From positions 62,001 to 126,000 of the forward strand of contig MKUN01000012.1 of assembly GCA_001897835.1 (NCBI GenBank): 64,000 bases of DNA, read 5' to 3'. The stretch comes from Bacteroidetes bacterium 46-16 (lineage in GTDB: Bacteria > Bacteroidota > Bacteroidia > Chitinophagales > Chitinophagaceae). Made by a program: the position numbers and the translations under genes. A model generated the notes under the pieces. The model had not been told where the DNA came from and did no database searches. It was given only the letters and a program-made list of their open reading frames with translations. Shown here piece after piece: positions 33,747 through 41,629 of this stretch. The stretch's first letter is position 1. The number at the start of each line of letters is the position of its first letter.

Positions 33747-34628
33747 TTATTTATACGCATACATCGTGGTCAGCAGCCTGAAGCCTTCAGGGTCCCAGGT
33801 CTCTTCGCGCTCCAGCTTGCCGTCTTTGTAATAGAAGAATTTTTTGTCAAAACGCATATTCTCCAGCTTGGCATCATCCGCCTTGCTTTTGCTGTACGAT
33901 GTGGCCACGCTATGCATGTTGAGCAGCTTGTGGGTACTGCTGTCATATGCGTAAGTTATGGTATGGTCAAAATGTTTTTTGCCCTGCACATAATGCACCT
34001 TTATTTTTTTAGCCAGTTGCTTGTCCTTGGTATATACATTCCGGCTTACAAAGTAATTCTTAGCTTTCAGGTCTTCCGGCGAAGAGTAAGCCGTATCGCG
34101 GGTGTCGCCGGGGCTTTTACCATAGCTGAAGCGATGCCATTTATCGCCGCCCTTTTGTGTTATTAGCTGCCCGGCACTATTGTACTCATAGTTTGTCGAG
34201 TCAATCAACCATTTCCAGCTGGTTACCGATGCTCCGCTTGCATCGTCGGTTTGGGTGAATTTATCATGGCGCCTGATCACTTTCTGTATTAGCTGCCCTT
34301 TTGCATTGTAGCTATAGTTGCTTAGCACACTATCCTCGTACTCCGGTCCGCGCAACCTGTATTCGGTAAGTAGCAGGTTATCCTTGTAAAGATAGTACAC
34401 CTTTGTGCCCTTATCGTCCCCGTCTTCTTCGGCATCCACTACGCTTTGCGAATTGGGATATTCCTTCCAGGTCATCCTCCCTTCATCATTATAGTGCATG
34501 ATGCATACCAGCTTTTTGTCGGTACTGTCATCCCATTTGAACTGGGACAGGCTGCACGTCTTGTATTTCTGGGCCGATGCAATTGCAGGCAGCGCCAGCA
34601 TCAATAAGGGAATAAGCTTTTTGCTCAT
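33747..34628 (-). CDS. exported YD-repeat-like protein
   Basis: A 293-residue exported protein (signal MSKKLIPLLMLALPAIASAQ). It carries several short repeats of the RHS/YD kind: MHYNDEGRMTWKEY, YSYNAKGQLIQK, YEYNSAGQLITQK and YYKDGKLEREETWD. These suggest a small beta-sheet of YD-like units rather than a toxin shell; no RHS core or toxin domain is present. Function unknown. It lies 19 bases downstream of the vWA lipoprotein gene on the same strand and is probably co-transcribed. Confidence 0.65.
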   Translation of the reverse strand: MSKKLIPLLMLALPAIASAQKYKTCSLSQFKWDDSTDKKLVCIMHYNDEGRMTWKEYPNSQSVVDAEEDGDDKGTKVYYLYKDNLLLTEYRLRGPEYEDSVLSNYSYNAKGQLIQKVIRRHDKFTQTDDASGASVTSWKWLIDSTNYEYNSAGQLITQKGGDKWHRFSYGKSPGDTRDTAYSSPEDLKAKNYFVSRNVYTKDKQLAKKIKVHYVQGKKHFDHTITYAYDSSTHKLLNMHSVATSYSKSKADDAKLENMRFDKKFFYYKDGKLEREETWDPEGFRLLTTMYAYK

Positions 34629-34647
34629 TGCTGTATTTTTTATTGGC

Positions 34648-35742
34648 TTAGTGGTGTATGATAAACCTTATGGATTCAAATTCCTTATTTGGGTTGATGA
34701 CACGGAGTATATACATGCCATCGGGCAGGTTTTGTACGCTCTTATGCCAAAACAGGCCGTAGAACGATTCGCTGCACTGCTGCTTGCCACTGCAGTCATA
34801 TAATTCCATAACATACCGGTCGCTGTTCTCAAAACTTACATGTATGTAATCGCTGGTTGGATTGGGCGACAATGTAACATCCAGTTTGGTTTCCCGGTAA
34901 CGTGCTATTTCGGTAGGAGGTATCCGCACTTCATCTACCGCCGGTATTACCAGGATCGGGTAAAAGTTCATCATTACACTGCCGTCTTTAGCCCGGGCTA
35001 TCACATCATTCATTGTATAATCGCTTAGCGGGCGTTCCAGTGGCGGCGCATCCCCAACCAGTATTATACTCCTGTGTTTTGATGATCTCCAGAACTTTTG
35101 TTCATAACACTTGATTGCTGCGTCATAAGCCGATTCCGGTATGTCTCCTCCCCCGTCAACCTGTACACTATCAAGATAGGCTTTTGCTGCTTCGTAATTT
35201 CGCTCAAAATCTTTAAAGGCAAACCAACTGCTATCCTCGTTCTTGTCGCCGTACAGGGCGATCGCCAGCCGCACTTTTTTATGCCGGCTTATGGCAGCCA
35301 ATATTTTATTCAGCCCCGCCTTCACGTTCTCTATATCATCTTTCATGCTGTAGGTTTTGTCAATCAGGAACACAAGGTCTGAGTAATCGGTATTTATAGA
35401 GTCTATGGTATTTACAATGGCATCAGTCACCATGTTCGAGTTCACTATCACCTTCATCTTGCCGTGCGTGGCCTTTGATAAAATGCCGAATTTCTCATTT
35501 GCCTCATCATTGGCGCTGAATATATCTTTGTAGTACACCGGTGGTAGCGCGATATCGGCCCCCATCAGCGAGTCCATTTTTATAGCAAATGTATCGGTAT
35601 AAGTAGTGTCATGTGCTGATGCTTCCCGCGGGATATCCGCCGCTGGGCTTACAGTTTGCGGTTGTTGTTCTTGTTTGTCACTGTCCGATTTGCAGGCGAC
35701 CATCATCGCCAGCAAAAAATAGGCGCATACTATTCGTATCAT
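34648..35742 (-). CDS. vWA-domain lipoprotein with T9SS C-terminal sorting domain
   Basis: About 364 residues from ATG 35740-35742 (MIRIVCAYFLLAMMVAC); 8 more codons are open upstream. The lipobox MVAC is followed by KSDSDK, similar to the acidic surface-export signal of Bacteroidota lipoproteins. The vWA domain spans roughly 110-285, with the MIDAS-like DKTYS (DxTxS variant), VDGGGDIPES and VGDAPP. The C-terminal 75 residues are a type A T9SS domain: LSPNPTSDYIHVSF, VMELYDCSGK, LPDGMYILRV. The combination of lipid anchor and sorting domain is unusual. Probably a surface adhesin or calcium-binding structural protein. Confidence 0.78.
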   Translation of the reverse strand: MIRIVCAYFLLAMMVACKSDSDKQEQQPQTVSPAADIPREASAHDTTYTDTFAIKMDSLMGADIALPPVYYKDIFSANDEANEKFGILSKATHGKMKVIVNSNMVTDAIVNTIDSINTDYSDLVFLIDKTYSMKDDIENVKAGLNKILAAISRHKKVRLAIALYGDKNEDSSWFAFKDFERNYEAAKAYLDSVQVDGGGDIPESAYDAAIKCYEQKFWRSSKHRSIILVGDAPPLERPLSDYTMNDVIARAKDGSVMMNFYPILVIPAVDEVRIPPTEIARYRETKLDVTLSPNPTSDYIHVSFENSDRYVMELYDCSGKQQCSESFYGLFWHKSVQNLPDGMYILRVINPNKEFESIRFIIHH

Positions 35743-35766
35743 ATGCTTTCTTTTTTGGTGTTGCAT

Positions 35767-36121
35767 TTCTATCGAAGTACAGTGGAAAAGTAGGGTATAT
35801 AAATATACTCAATGTTAAATAGACGTATATGAATAATACGGCAATCTGTAAAATGCTGGGGCGAATTTATCATTTGAGTCGTTGAAAAGAGCCCTAACCT
35901 AAAAAATGATCTGCAGGAGCAGTATTTGCATTGAAAGAATATAATTGCCGTGCGAAATATAAACAGGCCTCTTAACGTACTTTATCGTACCTTTACGCTA
36001 ATAATCAACACATCAGAGCTTTAAATTTTAATTCTTTCTCTACAGGCAATATCCTTTGTAGCGTTTTTAATTAACCTTTTCCTTTCTGATATTTTAATCA
36101 ATTAGCTAACAAGGTATAAGC
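35767..36121. other. 355-base divergent intergenic region
   Basis: AT-rich control region between the vWA lipoprotein and the desaturase. On the plus strand TACCTTTA (35988-35995) is a one-mismatch -7 element that would give a leader of about 120 bases for the desaturase. I see no open frame, tRNA or terminator. Confidence 0.5.
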
Positions 36122-36868
36122 ATGCCCGTACTGATTTTTTTTATTGCGATATGGTACTTGTCGCTTTTTTCGCAAACGTTCTTTCAGCACCGTTATGCCG
36201 CACATGGGGCTTTTACGATGAGTCGCAGGTGGGAGCGTTTCTTTTTTATCTTCACTTACATAACACAGGGTTCGCACTACCTGAGCCCCCGTGCATATGC
36301 TATAATGCATCGCATTCACCATGCCCATACCGATACAGAGCAGGATCCGCACTCGCCCAACTTCTCCAGTAATATCTTTTCGATGATGCTGCGTACCCGT
36401 AAGATATACAACGATATATTTCAAGGTCACCAACAGGTAGATGCGAAATTCACTAAGAACCTTCCCGAATGGCCAAAATTCGACAGGTGGGCCAATTCAT
36501 ATTTGTCAAGGATATTGTGGATAGCAGCCTATGTTACCTTCTTTGTATTCTATGCCACCTCGCCCTGGCTATATCTTTTATTACCGCTCATTATTGTCCT
36601 GGCTGCTTTTCATGGTGCTATTATCAATTGGTTTGCACATAAATTTGGTTACAGGAATTTTAGGATGAACAATACTTCTGAAAACCTTTTCTCTGTAGAT
36701 ATACTTATGTTGGGTGAATCTTATCATAATAATCATCACAAGCGCCCCTCCGCCGTCAACTTTGGTGTACGCTGGCATGAGATAGATCCTGTATATCCTA
36801 TAATATTACTGCTTCATAAGCTTGGAGTGATCAAGATATCGAAACAGGTAGCACTTGCCCGGCAATAG
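36122..36868 (+). CDS. acyl-lipid/acyl-CoA fatty acid desaturase
   Basis: A 248-residue membrane di-iron desaturase of the SCD/DesC-like family, which introduces a double bond in fatty acyl chains. The three histidine boxes are complete: HRYAAHG, HRIHHAHTD with DPHS, and HNNHH in GESYHNNHHKRPSAVNFG. Hydrophobic segments flank the boxes (residues 3-20, about 130-165). The long upstream region could allow temperature- or lipid-responsive control. Monocistronic. Confidence 0.9.
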   Translation: MPVLIFFIAIWYLSLFSQTFFQHRYAAHGAFTMSRRWERFFFIFTYITQGSHYLSPRAYAIMHRIHHAHTDTEQDPHSPNFSSNIFSMMLRTRKIYNDIFQGHQQVDAKFTKNLPEWPKFDRWANSYLSRILWIAAYVTFFVFYATSPWLYLLLPLIIVLAAFHGAIINWFAHKFGYRNFRMNNTSENLFSVDILMLGESYHNNHHKRPSAVNFGVRWHEIDPVYPIILLLHKLGVIKISKQVALARQ

Positions 36869-36924
36869 TGAGCAAAAGACTGCACAAAGCAAGAAGAAGT
36901 AAATAAAAAGATAAGGTGATCCGT

Positions 36925-38061
36925 TTATTGCTCCCGCACATCCAGTACATCCCTTAAAGCATTTCCCAAAACATTGAATGCATAGACCAGCAGCATAATG
37001 GCAATGCCCGGGATGATAGCCAGCAAAGGGCGGTTGGTGAGTATGAAATTATAATGCTCTTTTATCATCAGGCCCCACGATGGCTGCGGGGGTTGCACGC
37101 CTATACCCAGGAAGCTGAGGCCGGCTTCTATCAGTATAGCAGCTGCAAAATTACTGGCGGCTATGACCATCAGTGGTCCCGCTATATTGGGCAGTATATG
37201 GCGAAAGATGATACGGATATCGCTTAGCCCAAGGGCTTTTGCTGCAGTAATGTATTCCATCTCGCGTAGCACCAGCACCTGCCCGCGGATGAGGCGAGCG
37301 GCACTCACCCACATGGTAAGGCCAATGGCAATGAATATCTCCCAAAAACCCTTGCCAATGGTAAGGGTAATGGCGAAGACGAGCAGCAGGGTGGGGATGG
37401 CCCAGAGGATATTGATAAGCCACATGATAATATCATCGATAACACCGCCAAAATAACCGGCCAATGCGCCCAATATGATACCGATGCTTATAGAAAGTAA
37501 TACTGCCACAAGGCCCACGGCTATACTCACCCTTGCCCCAACAAGCAAGCGGGAGAGTATATCGCGGCCATAACGGTCGGTACCCAGCCAGAAGGTGCGT
37601 TCTTTTATTTGGTTTTGCTCCAGGTAGGCTTGCTGCTTTTCTGCAGGAAGAGCCTGCTTGTCTTTGGGTAACAACTGCTGCATAGCAAAGGTCACTGTGT
37701 CGGCTATACCTTCGTCTATATAATGTGCTGCTACGAGTTTTTCCCCCTCGAAGCGATAACTGTTTATGGGTATGGCCCGAAAGCCAGATGACCAGCCGTG
37801 TAACCAGGTGAAAAAATGTTGTTGTTGCCCGGCTTGCGTACTAGCGGGAATGAATAATAACTGCTTGCTGAAGCCGGGTTGCCTTGCTCCAAGTTCTATA
37901 ACCATGCGGTTGGCATAAGGTGTATCGTCGGGTGCCAGAAGATAGGCGAACAAGGCCAGCAGGCAGGTGATACCTATGATACATAAGCCTGCTACTGCCG
38001 AGGGCTTGCGCAGCAGTTTTTTAAATATAGTGTCGCTTTGTGGTCGTAAGTCTCCGGTCAT
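36925..38061 (-). CDS. OppC/DppC-type ABC transporter permease
   Basis: A 378-residue inner-membrane permease of peptide/nickel-type importers. TM1 is at about 25-45. An unusually long periplasmic insert (about 48-165) follows, then the core with TMs and the EAA loop EYITAAKALGLSDIRIIFRHILPN. C-terminal NVLGNALRDVLDVREQ is typical of OppC. The partner OppB, ATPase and binding protein are not adjacent. It lies 25 bases downstream of the M28 peptidase, consistent with linked peptide breakdown and uptake, which is inference. Confidence 0.87.
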   Translation of the reverse strand: MTGDLRPQSDTIFKKLLRKPSAVAGLCIIGITCLLALFAYLLAPDDTPYANRMVIELGARQPGFSKQLLFIPASTQAGQQQHFFTWLHGWSSGFRAIPINSYRFEGEKLVAAHYIDEGIADTVTFAMQQLLPKDKQALPAEKQQAYLEQNQIKERTFWLGTDRYGRDILSRLLVGARVSIAVGLVAVLLSISIGIILGALAGYFGGVIDDIIMWLINILWAIPTLLLVFAITLTIGKGFWEIFIAIGLTMWVSAARLIRGQVLVLREMEYITAAKALGLSDIRIIFRHILPNIAGPLMVIAASNFAAAILIEAGLSFLGIGVQPPQPSWGLMIKEHYNFILTNRPLLAIIPGIAIMLLVYAFNVLGNALRDVLDVREQ

Positions 38062-38086
38062 AAGTCTTAAGACTTACCATGTAATT

Positions 38087-39451
38087 TTATTTCAGTCCGT
38101 GCTCACTGATGAGATAGACCATTCCTGTAAGGGCTACTGCCCCCAATTTCAGCTCGCGGTGGTTCACCTGTTCGAAAACATCATTATTGGTATGGTGCAG
38201 GTCGAAATAGCGCTGGGGGTCGGGTATAAGCCCTGCCATAGGTACTCCCATCTTTTTCAGCGGACTAATATCGGCCCCGCCTTCATCACGACCAAAGTCA
38301 TACACTCCATAGGGCAGGAAAAGGGTTTTATATTTCAGTATCTGCGCCTTCTTTTTTGCCGGCATATCGAAACCAAAACCGCGAGGAGAAAAGCCCCCGG
38401 CATCGGTCTCTATGGCAAGTATATGTTCTTCATTATTGGCCCTTGCAGAATCGGCATAGGCCAGACCACCTTTAAGCCCGTTCTCCTCATTCATAAAGAG
38501 CACTGCGCGTACGGTGTATTTAGGCCTGATGCCCAGGGCTTTTAGCGTACGGATCACTTCTATGGATTGTACGCAGCCGGTACCGTCATCATGCGCACCT
38601 TCGCCCACATCCCATGAGTCGAGGTGGCCCCCTACAAGCACGATCTTTTCAGGATGTTCGGAGCCCTTTATCTCGCCTATTACATTGTAAGAGCGTACCG
38701 TTTCCGGCATCATATGGCATTCCGAGCGCAGGTAAGCTGTTGCTGCACCCTGTTTACATTTCTTTACCAGCCAGTCGGCATTATAATTACCTATGGCCAC
38801 AGCGGGTATATGCTTTAAACTATCGGCATAATGCAGTGAGCCTGTATGGGGAAAATCATCATCGCCGGTAGAAACAGAGCGTATAATGACCGCGAGTGCC
38901 CCTCTCGATGCTGCAAGGTTAGGTGCCATCCAGCGGTATTTCACAGCATCGCCATAGCCTTCAAAGGTAAAGATGATATCCTGGCGGAAGTGGTAGTCGA
39001 AAAATATGATCTTATCCCTGACCTCGTCATCGCTGAGTTTTTTGAACTCATCCATGTCTTTCACCATCACTATGGGTGCTTCCCATAGTGCGCCGCCCGT
39101 ACCCTCGGAGTTGCCTATCGATAGCATAGGTATCTCCACTTTGCGGCCATCTTCGGGTTTAATATATAGGTGCTCCTCACCTCTTACCCAGTGCGGCACG
39201 TCAACCGGTTGCAGCCATACTTTGTCGGCCCCGGCCTCTTTCATGGCCTGCTCGCCCCAGCGTACGGCTTTTGCGGCTGCCGGTGAACCGGCCAGGCGGT
39301 GACCAACCTTTTTGCAGAGGGTGTATAGATTGTCATAACAAGTGCCGTGCAGCATGATCTCGTCTGATATACGGTGGAACATGAGCGAGTCTTGCGCAAA
39401 AGCATTAAAAGCTATCGTGGTAATGAATGCGGTGAGTATGCTTGTCTTCAT
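38087..39451 (-). CDS. secreted M28 family metallopeptidase
   Basis: About 454 residues from ATG 39449-39451 (MKTSILTAFITTIAFNAFAQ, Sec signal). The longer frame from 39517 puts 22 residues before the signal. It is a carboxypeptidase Q/aminopeptidase-type M28 enzyme. Zinc-site residues are HLDSWDVGEGAHDDG (His and bridging Asp), MNEENGL (Glu pair), ETDAGG (Asp) and HHTNND (His). A PA-type insert domain is probable at about 130-240. It cleaves peptides in the periplasm or outside. Apparently co-transcribed with the OppC-like permease. Confidence 0.88.
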   Translation of the reverse strand: MKTSILTAFITTIAFNAFAQDSLMFHRISDEIMLHGTCYDNLYTLCKKVGHRLAGSPAAAKAVRWGEQAMKEAGADKVWLQPVDVPHWVRGEEHLYIKPEDGRKVEIPMLSIGNSEGTGGALWEAPIVMVKDMDEFKKLSDDEVRDKIIFFDYHFRQDIIFTFEGYGDAVKYRWMAPNLAASRGALAVIIRSVSTGDDDFPHTGSLHYADSLKHIPAVAIGNYNADWLVKKCKQGAATAYLRSECHMMPETVRSYNVIGEIKGSEHPEKIVLVGGHLDSWDVGEGAHDDGTGCVQSIEVIRTLKALGIRPKYTVRAVLFMNEENGLKGGLAYADSARANNEEHILAIETDAGGFSPRGFGFDMPAKKKAQILKYKTLFLPYGVYDFGRDEGGADISPLKKMGVPMAGLIPDPQRYFDLHHTNNDVFEQVNHRELKLGAVALTGMVYLISEHGLK

Positions 39452-39599
39452 CCTATAAAAATATAAAAGAAGAGAAATATATGCAGGGGATTTTAAGAAG
39501 AGTTTTGTGGGTTGCATACGGTTTCATCCGGGGCCTGTACGGCTTCGGCAGCTTTTATTCCTCCATAGTAAAAGGAAAACTTTATATTTAGGTATTAAA

Positions 39600-39941
39600 A
39601 TGAAGAACATGAAAAAGGTACTGACATTGTCTGCTTTAGTTGCCACCTCATTTTTATTGTCGCGCTGTGCCACAACCGGCCCGGTAGCCAAATCGGATGC
39701 ATCGCCTAAAGAGATGGTTGCCGAAGCTAAAAAGAACTATACTGCCGCACAGATGGAGCAGGGTAAGACCATATGGCAAAGCCACTGCCAGAAATGTCAC
39801 AAACTTTACACGCCGGAGTCGCATAGCGTAACCACCTGGAACAATGTACTACCCCGCATGACCAAGCGTGCCCATCTTGATGATAATGAGGCCGGTATGG
39901 TAAGGGCCTACCTCATAGCCAATGCTACCGACATGGGTTAA
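39600..39941 (+). CDS. small single-haem c-type cytochrome-like protein
   Basis: A 113-residue exported protein from ATG 39600 (MKNMKKVLTLSALVATSFLLSRC). Upstream in-frame residues do not look like a signal and overlap the M28 gene start. One haem-attachment motif, CQKCH, in TIWQSHCQKCHKLY, and a distal methionine candidate in NVLPRMTKRAHL suggest a small class I-type cytochrome c fold. The cysteine after LLSR could be lipidated, though Arg at -1 is poor for a lipobox. It probably shuttles electrons in the periplasm; the partner is unknown. Monocistronic. Confidence 0.8.
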   Translation: MKNMKKVLTLSALVATSFLLSRCATTGPVAKSDASPKEMVAEAKKNYTAAQMEQGKTIWQSHCQKCHKLYTPESHSVTTWNNVLPRMTKRAHLDDNEAGMVRAYLIANATDMG

Positions 39942-40036
39942 TAGCTTATAATGATAGGCAAATAGCATTAAATTAATGATGATAGCGGATATTTGCAGCG
40001 CTATCAGGTGCATAGCCTTAATATAAGATCAAACAG

Positions 40037-41185
40037 ATGAAAATAGGAATAGTATGTTACCCTACCTTCGGAGGTAGTGGTGTGCTGGCAACCGAACTGG
40101 GCATGGCATTATCGGCAAAAGGCCACGAAATACATTTCATAGCCTACCAGCAGCCCGTAAGGCTCAACTTTCACCCCAACATCTACTACCACGAGGTAAC
40201 AGTACCTACTTATCCGCTTTTTGATTTTCCGCCATATGAAACGGCATTGGCCAGTACCATGGTCAACGTAATACAGAACAACGGTCTCGACCTGCTGCAT
40301 GTGCATTATGCCATTCCCCACGCCTCTGCAGCTTACTTTGCCCGCGAGATATTGAAGAAACAGGGTAAGGATATTCCCTTTATTACTACCCTGCACGGTA
40401 CCGATATCACACTTGTAGGCAAAGACCAGACCTATGCGCCGGTAGTATCGTTTTCCATTAACGAATCAGACGCAATAACTGCTGTTTCGAATAGCCTGAG
40501 GGAAGAGACCTACCGCTCATTCGAAATAGAAAAGGATATACACGTTATCCCCAATTTTGTTGACATACAGCGTTTTCACCAGACGGATAAAGAGCATTTC
40601 AAAAAAATGCTGGCCCCCAATGATGAACGCATACTCGTACATGTGTCCAACTTCAGGAAGGTGAAGCGGGTAGAGGACGTAGTTCGTGTGTTTGAACTCG
40701 TGCATGAGCGTATGCCCTCCAAGCTGCTGATGATAGGCGACGGGCCGGAGCGCCAGCATATAGAAGAGCTATGCCGCACCCTGCGCGTATGTAACGATAT
40801 CCGTTTCCTGGGCAAGCAGGAGCACATCAGCGAAATATTCAGCATCAGCGACCTGTTTATTTTACCCTCACTGACCGAAAGTTTCGGCCTCTCCGCACTC
40901 GAAGCTATGGCATGCGGTATCCCGGTCATTTCCACCAATACTGGCGGTCTGCCGGAGATAAATGTACAGGGCAAGACAGGCTATCTTAGCGATGTGGGCG
41001 ATGTACATGATATGGCCGAAAAAGCAGTATATATACTGGAAAACGATGATCGTCTCCAGCAGTTCAAAGATGCTGCTATACTGCACGCCCGGAATTTTGA
41101 GAAACAGCGCATCATACCGCTATACGAGCAGCTATACGATAAAGTGATACTGGATTACAGCAAGAAGAAGGCAGCGGTCATTTAG
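40037..41185 (+). CDS. bshA: N-acetyl-alpha-D-glucosaminyl L-malate synthase
   Basis: A 382-residue GT4 glycosyltransferase starting bacillithiol synthesis, transferring GlcNAc from UDP-GlcNAc to malate. The N-terminus KIGIVCYPTFGGSGVLATELG, the HLHYAIPHA-type segment (here LHVHYAIPHASAA) and TLHGTDITLVG are the BshA hallmarks. Donor site ESFGLSALEAMACGIPVI with the conserved ExxGLxxLEA pattern is intact. Its last 8 bases overlap the convergent AhpD-like gene. bshB and bshC are elsewhere. Confidence 0.93.
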   Translation: MKIGIVCYPTFGGSGVLATELGMALSAKGHEIHFIAYQQPVRLNFHPNIYYHEVTVPTYPLFDFPPYETALASTMVNVIQNNGLDLLHVHYAIPHASAAYFAREILKKQGKDIPFITTLHGTDITLVGKDQTYAPVVSFSINESDAITAVSNSLREETYRSFEIEKDIHVIPNFVDIQRFHQTDKEHFKKMLAPNDERILVHVSNFRKVKRVEDVVRVFELVHERMPSKLLMIGDGPERQHIEELCRTLRVCNDIRFLGKQEHISEIFSISDLFILPSLTESFGLSALEAMACGIPVISTNTGGLPEINVQGKTGYLSDVGDVHDMAEKAVYILENDDRLQQFKDAAILHARNFEKQRIIPLYEQLYDKVILDYSKKKAAVI

Positions 41186-41525
41186 CAGTTTCCTGTAGGG
41201 CTTCCCAATATTCTGCCGCCCGCCTGGTGTGCGGTATTACAATAGTGCCCCCAACGATATTGGCCACAGCAAATATTTCATACATTTCTTCCGTATTGAT
41301 ACCCTGCTCATGGCACTTGCCCAGGTGGTATTTGATGCAATCGTCGCAGCGCAGCACCATACTCGCCACAAGACCCAGCATCTCCTTGGTCTTTACAGGT
41401 AATGCGCCTGCAGCATAAGTATTGGTGTCGAGGTTGAAGAGACGATTTATGACCTTGTTTTGTTTGCCGAGGATCACCTCGTTCATTTTTGCCCGGTATT
41501 CGTCAAATTCCTGTATTTGATTCAT
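41178..41525 (-). CDS. carboxymuconolactone decarboxylase/AhpD-like protein
   Basis: About 115 residues from ATG 41523-41525 (MNQIQEFDEYRAKMNEVIL); the open frame extends 46 codons upstream into sequence that is clearly not coding. CMD/AhpD helical fold with the redox CxxC in MVLRCDDCIKYHLGKC and the conserved downstream histidine. AhpD-type members act as peroxidase reductants or decarboxylases; the function here is probably redox. Its 3' end overlaps bshA by 8 bases. The neighbourhood of a thiol-biosynthesis gene fits, but this is inference. Confidence 0.85.
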   Translation of the reverse strand: MNQIQEFDEYRAKMNEVILGKQNKVINRLFNLDTNTYAAGALPVKTKEMLGLVASMVLRCDDCIKYHLGKCHEQGINTEEMYEIFAVANIVGGTIVIPHTRRAAEYWEALQETAK

Positions 41526-41614
41526 GATCTGAAGTTCAAAATTGTTATAATTTTCTGCTTTAAAGGTATGAAGCAATAAATTCAGTGTAAATTTCTTTTT
41601 GGATTTTGAATTTC

Positions 41615-41622
41615 TATTTTTG
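41615..41622 (+). promoter_or_regulatory. candidate -7 element of the amino-acid permease
   Basis: TATTTTTG is an exact TAnnTTTG match. The predicted start (about 41629) is next to the ATG at 41630, so the transcript may be leaderless. The -33 region is TTTC at the right distance. Confidence 0.45.
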
Positions 41623-41629
41623 ACTTGAT

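Noticed and set aside
39981-40005. Hairpin GATAGCG/CGCTATC before bshA as a riboswitch or terminator
   Set aside because: 7-bp stem, 11-base loop, no T run and no recognised riboswitch consensus.
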